Source of the DNA: UBA4416 sp031539425
GTDB taxonomy: Bacteria > Bacteroidota > Bacteroidia > B-17B0 > Aurantibacillaceae
Assembly (NCBI GenBank): GCA_031539425.1
Contig: JAVKLI010000035.1
Span: 1-20,135, forward strand
DNA length: 20,135 nucleotides
Reading direction: 5' to 3'
Shown: positions 18,108 through 20,135 of the stretch, one piece after another
How positions within the stretch are numbered: the stretch's first letter is position 1
How the letters are laid out: each line of letters opens with the position of its first letter
Position numbers and translations under genes: made by a program
Notes under the pieces: generated by a model
Seen by the model: the letters and a program-made list of their open reading frames with translations, nothing else
What the model was told of the DNA's origin: nothing
The model's database searches: none

Positions 18108-18180
18108 AGCGAAAGACGGGTCTCGAACCCGCAACCTCCAGCTTGGAAGGCTGGAGCTCTACCAATTGAGCTACTTTCGC
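18108..18180 (-). tRNA. tRNA-Gly (anticodon TCC)
   Basis: A 73-base cloverleaf on the minus strand: acceptor GCGAAAG/CTTTCGC, D stem GCTC/GAGC, anticodon stem CCAGC/GCTGG with loop CTTCCAA, T stem GCGGG/CCCGT with loop TTCGAGA, discriminator T. CCA is not encoded. Confidence 0.96.
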
Positions 18181-18263
18181 TTATTTTATTTCCAAGTCAT
18201 GTATTGTTATTTTGTCAATTTTTAAATTACTAATTTTAATGTTATATTCTCTGTAGTTTGTTG

Positions 18264-18344
18264 TGGGGACAGGTGGATTCGAACCACCGAAGTCGAAACA
18301 ACAGATTTACAGTCTGTCCCATTTGGCCACTCTGGTATATCCCC
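18264..18344 (-). tRNA. tRNA-Tyr (anticodon GTA)
   Basis: An 81-base class II tRNA on the minus strand with a long variable region (TGTTTCGACTTC). The acceptor is GGGGATA/TGTCCCC with one T-G pair, the anticodon stem is ACAGA/TCTGT with loop CTGTAAA, the T stem is GGTGG/CCACC with loop TTCGAAT, and the discriminator is A. CCA is not encoded. Confidence 0.96.
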
Positions 18345-18362
18345 ATTTTTCTTTAAAAATTG

Positions 18363-18435
18363 AGCCGAAGAAGGGACTCGAACCCCCGACCTACTGATTA
18401 CAAATCAGTGGCTCTACCAGCTGAGCTACTTCGGC
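18363..18435 (-). tRNA. tRNA-Thr (anticodon TGT)
   Basis: A 73-base cloverleaf on the minus strand: acceptor GCCGAAG/CTTCGGC, D stem GCTC/GAGC, anticodon stem ACTGA/TCAGT with loop TTTGTAA, T stem GGGGG/CCCTT (G-T pairs at the base) with loop TTCGAGT, discriminator T. CCA is not encoded. It is the promoter-proximal gene of the cluster. Confidence 0.96.
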
Positions 18436-18498
18436 TTATAAAGCCTAATAACAATACATTTTATTAACATGCAAAGAACTTCTTTTCAAAAAAGGTTG

Positions 18499-18530
18499 CA
18501 AATGTAATTGTTTTTTTTAAGTATCTCAAA
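18499..18530 (-). promoter_or_regulatory. Bacteroidota-type promoter for the tRNA-tuf-secE-nusG-rpl-rpo unit
   Basis: On the minus strand TTTG (18530-18527) is followed after 20 bases by TACATTTG (18506-18499). This fits the phylum consensus TTG-N17-23-TAnnTTTG. Transcription would start near 18492-18495, about 57-60 bases ahead of the first tRNA-Thr. No other box of this quality was seen upstream of the cluster. Confidence 0.65.
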
Positions 18531-18551
18531 TATTTTGTCATTATTTTCATT

Positions 18552-18575
18552 TTTTTCACTAGTACCCGATAAAAA
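18552..18575 (+). repeat. Left inverted repeat of the HxlR/oxidoreductase cassette
   Basis: TTTTTCACTAGT (18552-18563), then ACC, then CGATAAAAA (18567-18575). The reverse complement of 19931-19954 reads the same at 21 of 24 positions, with only the three middle bases differing. Its core TAGTnnnCGATAAAA also occurs at 20007-20020, at the apparent end of an insertion sequence. It lies just upstream of the tRNA-tuf promoter. Confidence 0.55.
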
Positions 18576-18619
18576 TAATGAAAAATTAGCAAATTTGTGT
18601 ATTGAAACCACTTCAAAAC

Positions 18620-18937
18620 CTATTTTTTTAAAATAGACCTCCTATATTCAATTCCCCATTTTGCCATTGCTTCAACAATTTTATTAAGGCTTTTACCTTG
18701 TGTCGTAAGTTCATACTCAACCGTAATAGGCATTGTATCCAAGAAAGTACGTTTGACAAGCTGATTCAATTCCAAATCTTTCAACTCTTTTGATAAAGCT
18801 TTTGGTGCAATACCTTCAATATAGCGACCTAAATCCATAAATCTGAATTTGCTATTGTTGAAAAGTGCCGCTATAATAACGATTTTCCATTTTCCGCTTA
18901 ACAAATCCTGAGAGTCTTTTACACCTTGAACCTGCAT
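18620..18937 (-). CDS. HxlR-family winged-helix transcriptional regulator
   Basis: Small MarR-like DNA-binding regulator; HxlR proteins often control a divergent oxidoreductase and can sense electrophiles or oxidants through an N-terminal cysteine. The 105 residues from the first ATG give the family core: LLSGKWKIVIIAALF (12-26), recognition region FRFMDLGRYIEGIAPKALSKELKDLE, then the wing with TVEYELTTQGKSL. The frame stays open to a TAA at 18995-18997, and the upstream codons read KKKKLELTDICR, which looks like a normal HxlR N-terminus with its Cys. They contain no ATG, GTG or TTG; an ATC (18974-18976) lies where the start would be expected. The ATG-started form would lack the cysteine. It diverges from the oxidoreductase gene with a 178-base gap. 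Confidence 0.88.
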   Translation of the reverse strand: MQVQGVKDSQDLLSGKWKIVIIAALFNNSKFRFMDLGRYIEGIAPKALSKELKDLELNQLVKRTFLDTMPITVEYELTTQGKSLNKIVEAMAKWGIEYRRSILKK

Positions 18938-18981
18938 ACGACAAATATCTGTAAGTTCTAACTTTTTCTTTTTGATAGGTA

Positions 18982-18997
18982 CAAATTTACAAAATTA
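18982..18997 (-). promoter_or_regulatory. Candidate -7 boxes for the HxlR gene
   Basis: Two adjacent minus-strand matches to TAnnTTTG are seen: TAATTTTG (18997-18990) and TAAATTTG (18989-18982). No TTG lies at the expected -33 distance, so they are weaker than the tuf promoter. Starts from them would fall near 18976-18986, giving a transcript with almost no leader if translation begins at the ATC codon, or about 40-50 bases if it begins at the ATG. Confidence 0.35.
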
Positions 18998-19012
18998 ATT
19001 ACTAATTATAAC

Positions 19013-19058
19013 ACTACTTACCTATTAGAAACTACTTACTAATAGGTAATAGTAGTAA
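19013..19058. promoter_or_regulatory. Palindromic operator candidate between the divergent HxlR and oxidoreductase genes
   Basis: An 11-bp perfect inverted repeat, TTACCTATTAG (19018-19028) and CTAATAGGTAA (19039-19049), is separated by 10 bases. Overlaid on it is a direct repeat ACTACTTAC (19013-19021 and 19031-19039, period 18), with a mirror AGTAGTAA at 19051-19058. This lies between the two genes, upstream of the oxidoreductase -7 box. HxlR regulators bind such TAC/GTA-bounded palindromes, so it is the likely binding site. Confidence 0.6.
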
Positions 19059-19076
19059 TTTTTGTAACTATATTTA

Positions 19077-19084
19077 TAGTTTTG
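19077..19084 (+). promoter_or_regulatory. Candidate -7 box of the oxidoreductase gene
   Basis: TAGTTTTG matches TAnnTTTG and lies 31 bases before the ATG. The nearest TTG (19062-19064) is only 12 bases upstream, too close for a normal -33 element, so the promoter may depend on a regulator bound at the adjacent palindrome. Confidence 0.4.
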
Positions 19085-19115
19085 CGATATTATAAATTTA
19101 TAAAAAACAAAAAAA

Positions 19116-19763
19116 ATGAAAGTAGTAGTAATAGGAACAACGGGGTTTGTAGGTGCAAGTATCACAAACGAATTAACAAGTCGCAAGCACAGCGTTATAG
19201 GGATTTCAAGAAGTGTCAAATCAGTTGACAATCCATACTTAACAAATATCGCTGTTGATATTTTAAACGTAAAAGAACTTGCTCAAGCTATAAAAGGTAA
19301 TGACACCGTTGTAAGTGCTTACAATGCAGGTTGGGGGAACCCTAACCTTTACAACAATTTTATTGATGGCTCAACAGCAATTCAAGAAGCTGTTAAACTT
19401 ACAGGAATTAATCGCTACATTGTAATTGGTGGTGCAGGAAGTTTGTATGTTGCCGAGGGTGTTCAAGCGGTTGACACACCAGATTTTCCACAAGAATTTT
19501 ATGCTGGTGCTTCTGCTGCAAGAGATTATTACAACCTACTAAAAGGAGAAACTGATTTAGATTGGGTGTTTTTCAGTCCTCCATTTGAAATGCATCACGG
19601 CATTACGACAGGAAGAACAGGAAAATATCGTTTAGGGGATGACGCTCCTGTACTTGACGAAAATAATAGAAGTGTTTTATCGGTAGAAGATTTAGCCGTT
19701 GTTATTGCTGACGAAGTTGAAAATAAAAAATACCATAAAACAAGATTTACCGCAGCGTATTAA
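19116..19763 (+). CDS. NAD(P)-binding oxidoreductase, atypical SDR / NmrA-like family
   Basis: Rossmann-fold protein of 215 residues. The glycine motif GTTGFVG (7-13) follows the first strand KVVVI, and R32 in GISRSV may contact an NADP phosphate. GNDTVVSAYNAG, RYIVIGGAGSLYV and the later SPPFEMHHG and GRTGKYRLG segments match the YwnB/YwnB-like atypical SDRs (NAD(P)H-binding). The classical catalytic YxxxK of SDR enzymes is not evident, so it may act as a redox sensor or on an unknown substrate. It starts with ATG behind an A-rich leader. It is divergent from the HxlR regulator, a common regulator-target arrangement, and by eye is somewhat richer in G+C than the ribosomal genes, which would fit acquisition by transfer. 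Confidence 0.88.
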   Translation: MKVVVIGTTGFVGASITNELTSRKHSVIGISRSVKSVDNPYLTNIAVDILNVKELAQAIKGNDTVVSAYNAGWGNPNLYNNFIDGSTAIQEAVKLTGINRYIVIGGAGSLYVAEGVQAVDTPDFPQEFYAGASAARDYYNLLKGETDLDWVFFSPPFEMHHGITTGRTGKYRLGDDAPVLDENNRSVLSVEDLAVVIADEVENKKYHKTRFTAAY

Positions 19764-19783
19764 AGTACATTGTTTTGATTTTT

Positions 19784-19817
19784 AAATGTTCGGTGTCAAT
19801 AATAGTACCGAACATTT
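19784..19817 (+). terminator. Terminator hairpin after the oxidoreductase gene
   Basis: AAATGTTCGGT (19784-19794) pairs perfectly with ACCGAACATTT (19807-19817) around a 12-base loop. It begins 20 bases after the TAA stop. The trailing T-run is short (TTTTATAG), so termination efficiency is uncertain. Confidence 0.6.
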
Positions 19818-19857
19818 TATAGTAAACTTGTAAGAAGTTTGAAAAAAACACTGCCTG

Positions 19858-19917
19858 TAACATAGGATTTGCCAAAATTGAACATTTGTGATTCTATTTG
19901 GCATTAGTGGTTTGTTA
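19858..19917. repeat. Folded intergenic element of attC-like layout
   Basis: Outer arms TAACA (19858-19862) and TGTTA (19913-19917) enclose inner arms GCCAAA (19871-19876) and TTTGGC (19897-19902), with 8- and 10-base internal segments and a 20-base loop. The words AACATTTGT recur at 19880-19888 and 19918-19926. The layout of two nested short stems recalls integron attC sites or Bacteroidota intergenic repeats starting TGCCTrTAACA. No integrase is in the window and the assignment is tentative. Confidence 0.3.
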
Positions 19918-19930
19918 AACATTTGTTGTT

Positions 19931-19954
19931 TTTATCGAAAACTAGTGAAAAATA
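19931..19954 (-). repeat. Right inverted repeat of the HxlR/oxidoreductase cassette
   Basis: On the minus strand it reads TTTTTCACTAGT, TTT, CGATAAAAA, the inverted partner of 18552-18575. Between it and the insertion-sequence end (19955-20006) lies a tract made almost only of A and T. No clear target-site duplication could be recognised next to either arm. Confidence 0.55.
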
Positions 19955-20006
19955 TTATTATTTAAAAAAAAGTTTATTTTTATTTTTATTTTACTATTTT
20001 TATTAT

Positions 20007-20027
20007 TAGTGTCCGATAAAACAATTT
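20007..20027 (+). repeat. Probable left terminal repeat of an insertion sequence
   Basis: TTAGTGTCCGATAAAACAATT lies 70 bases upstream of a transposase-like start and shares TAGTnnnCGATAAAA with the two cassette repeats. The opposite end of the element is outside the window, so the exact boundary and any target duplication cannot be set. Confidence 0.5.
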
Positions 20028-20063
20028 AAAAGGGAGCGGTATTTCTACCATCTCCCTTTTTTT
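20028..20063 (+). terminator. Strong hairpin with T-run inside the IS left end
   Basis: AAAAGGGAG (20028-20036) pairs with CTCCCTTTT (20052-20060). An inner stem GGTA/TACC closes a TTTC loop (20042-20045), and seven T follow (20057-20063). It has the form of an intrinsic terminator reading toward the transposase. It would shield the transposase gene from outside transcription, or fold into its leader and lower translation. Confidence 0.75.
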
Positions 20064-20095
20064 ATTACTTTAATTTTTACGACAAAAGTTAAGTA

Positions 20096-20135
20096 ATGAG
20101 TAAAAGTAAAAATTTTAGCGGACAGCCCATAATAA
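20096..20135 (+). CDS. Start of an IS4-like (DUF4372-type) transposase, 3' partial
   Basis: ATG at 20096-20098 opens a frame reading MSKSKNFSGQPII to the window edge (13 codons). From memory, the S-x-N-F-S-G-Q-P opening resembles the N-terminus of IS4-family transposases widespread in Bacteroidota. The position just inside a terminal-repeat-like sequence and behind a protective hairpin supports this. Only 40 bases are visible, so the family and the integrity of the gene are uncertain. Confidence 0.5.
   Translation, partial: MSKSKNFSGQPII

Larger units (their letters stand above)
19764..20095. other. Intergenic accessory stretch, no gene
   Basis: These 332 bases have no plausible coding sequence. 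In order they hold the oxidoreductase terminator, the nested-stem element, the right cassette repeat, an extremely A+T-rich tract (about 19955-20006), the IS end and its hairpin. Confidence 0.7.

Noticed and set aside
19025..19231. 68-codon minus-strand open frame
   Set aside because: It covers the operator and the antisense of the oxidoreductase N-terminus and has a low-complexity, Lys/Tyr-rich end; it is a shadow frame.
18541..19966. Target-site duplication around the HxlR/oxidoreductase cassette
   Set aside because: Only a loose ATTATT similarity exists outside the arms, which is meaningless in this A+T-rich sequence.

Overview
The window looks like chromosomal DNA of a low-G+C member of the Bacteroidota. 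The support is a C-terminal CHU_C / T9SS type B sorting domain on a PKD-repeat protein, Bacteroidota-type RpoB, RpoC and EF-Tu sequences, TAnnTTTG-type promoter boxes, A-rich leaders without clear Shine-Dalgarno sites, and tRNA genes without an encoded CCA. I cannot name a genus.

Layout. 1-1740 (+) is the 3' end of a large secreted PKD/Ig-like repeat protein. Convergent to it, on the minus strand, run uvrA (TTG start), a deoxynucleoside kinase, rpoC, rpoB (TTG start), rplL, rplJ, rplA, rplK, nusG, secE, tRNA-Trp, tuf, and four tRNAs in transcriptional order Thr(TGT)-Tyr(GTA)-Gly(TCC)-Thr(GGT). From 18436 to about 18535 lies the probable promoter of this tRNA-tuf-secE-nusG-rplKAJL-rpoBC unit. 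It joins EF-Tu, its tRNA partners, the translocon subunit SecE, elongation factor NusG, the ribosomal stalk and its base, and the RNA polymerase core in one block. Three internal hairpins may set expression levels: between tuf and tRNA-Trp, in the rplK leader, and a terminator-like attenuator between rplL and rpoB.

The right end (18540-20135) is an accessory region. It holds a divergent pair, an HxlR-type regulator (-) and an atypical-SDR NAD(P)-binding oxidoreductase (+), with a palindromic operator candidate between them. The pair is bracketed by imperfect inverted repeats (18552-18575 and 19931-19954). Their core, TAGTnnnCGATAAAA, recurs at the apparent left end of an insertion sequence whose transposase begins at 20096 and runs off the window. 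The oxidoreductase is followed by a terminator hairpin and a second folded element (19858-19917).

The best candidates for something new are (1) the HxlR/oxidoreductase cassette framed by IS-end-like repeats, (2) the HxlR gene, whose conserved N-terminus with a probable redox cysteine is encoded upstream of the first ATG but has ATC where ATG would be expected, and (3) the rplL-rpoB attenuator combined with a TTG start on rpoB.
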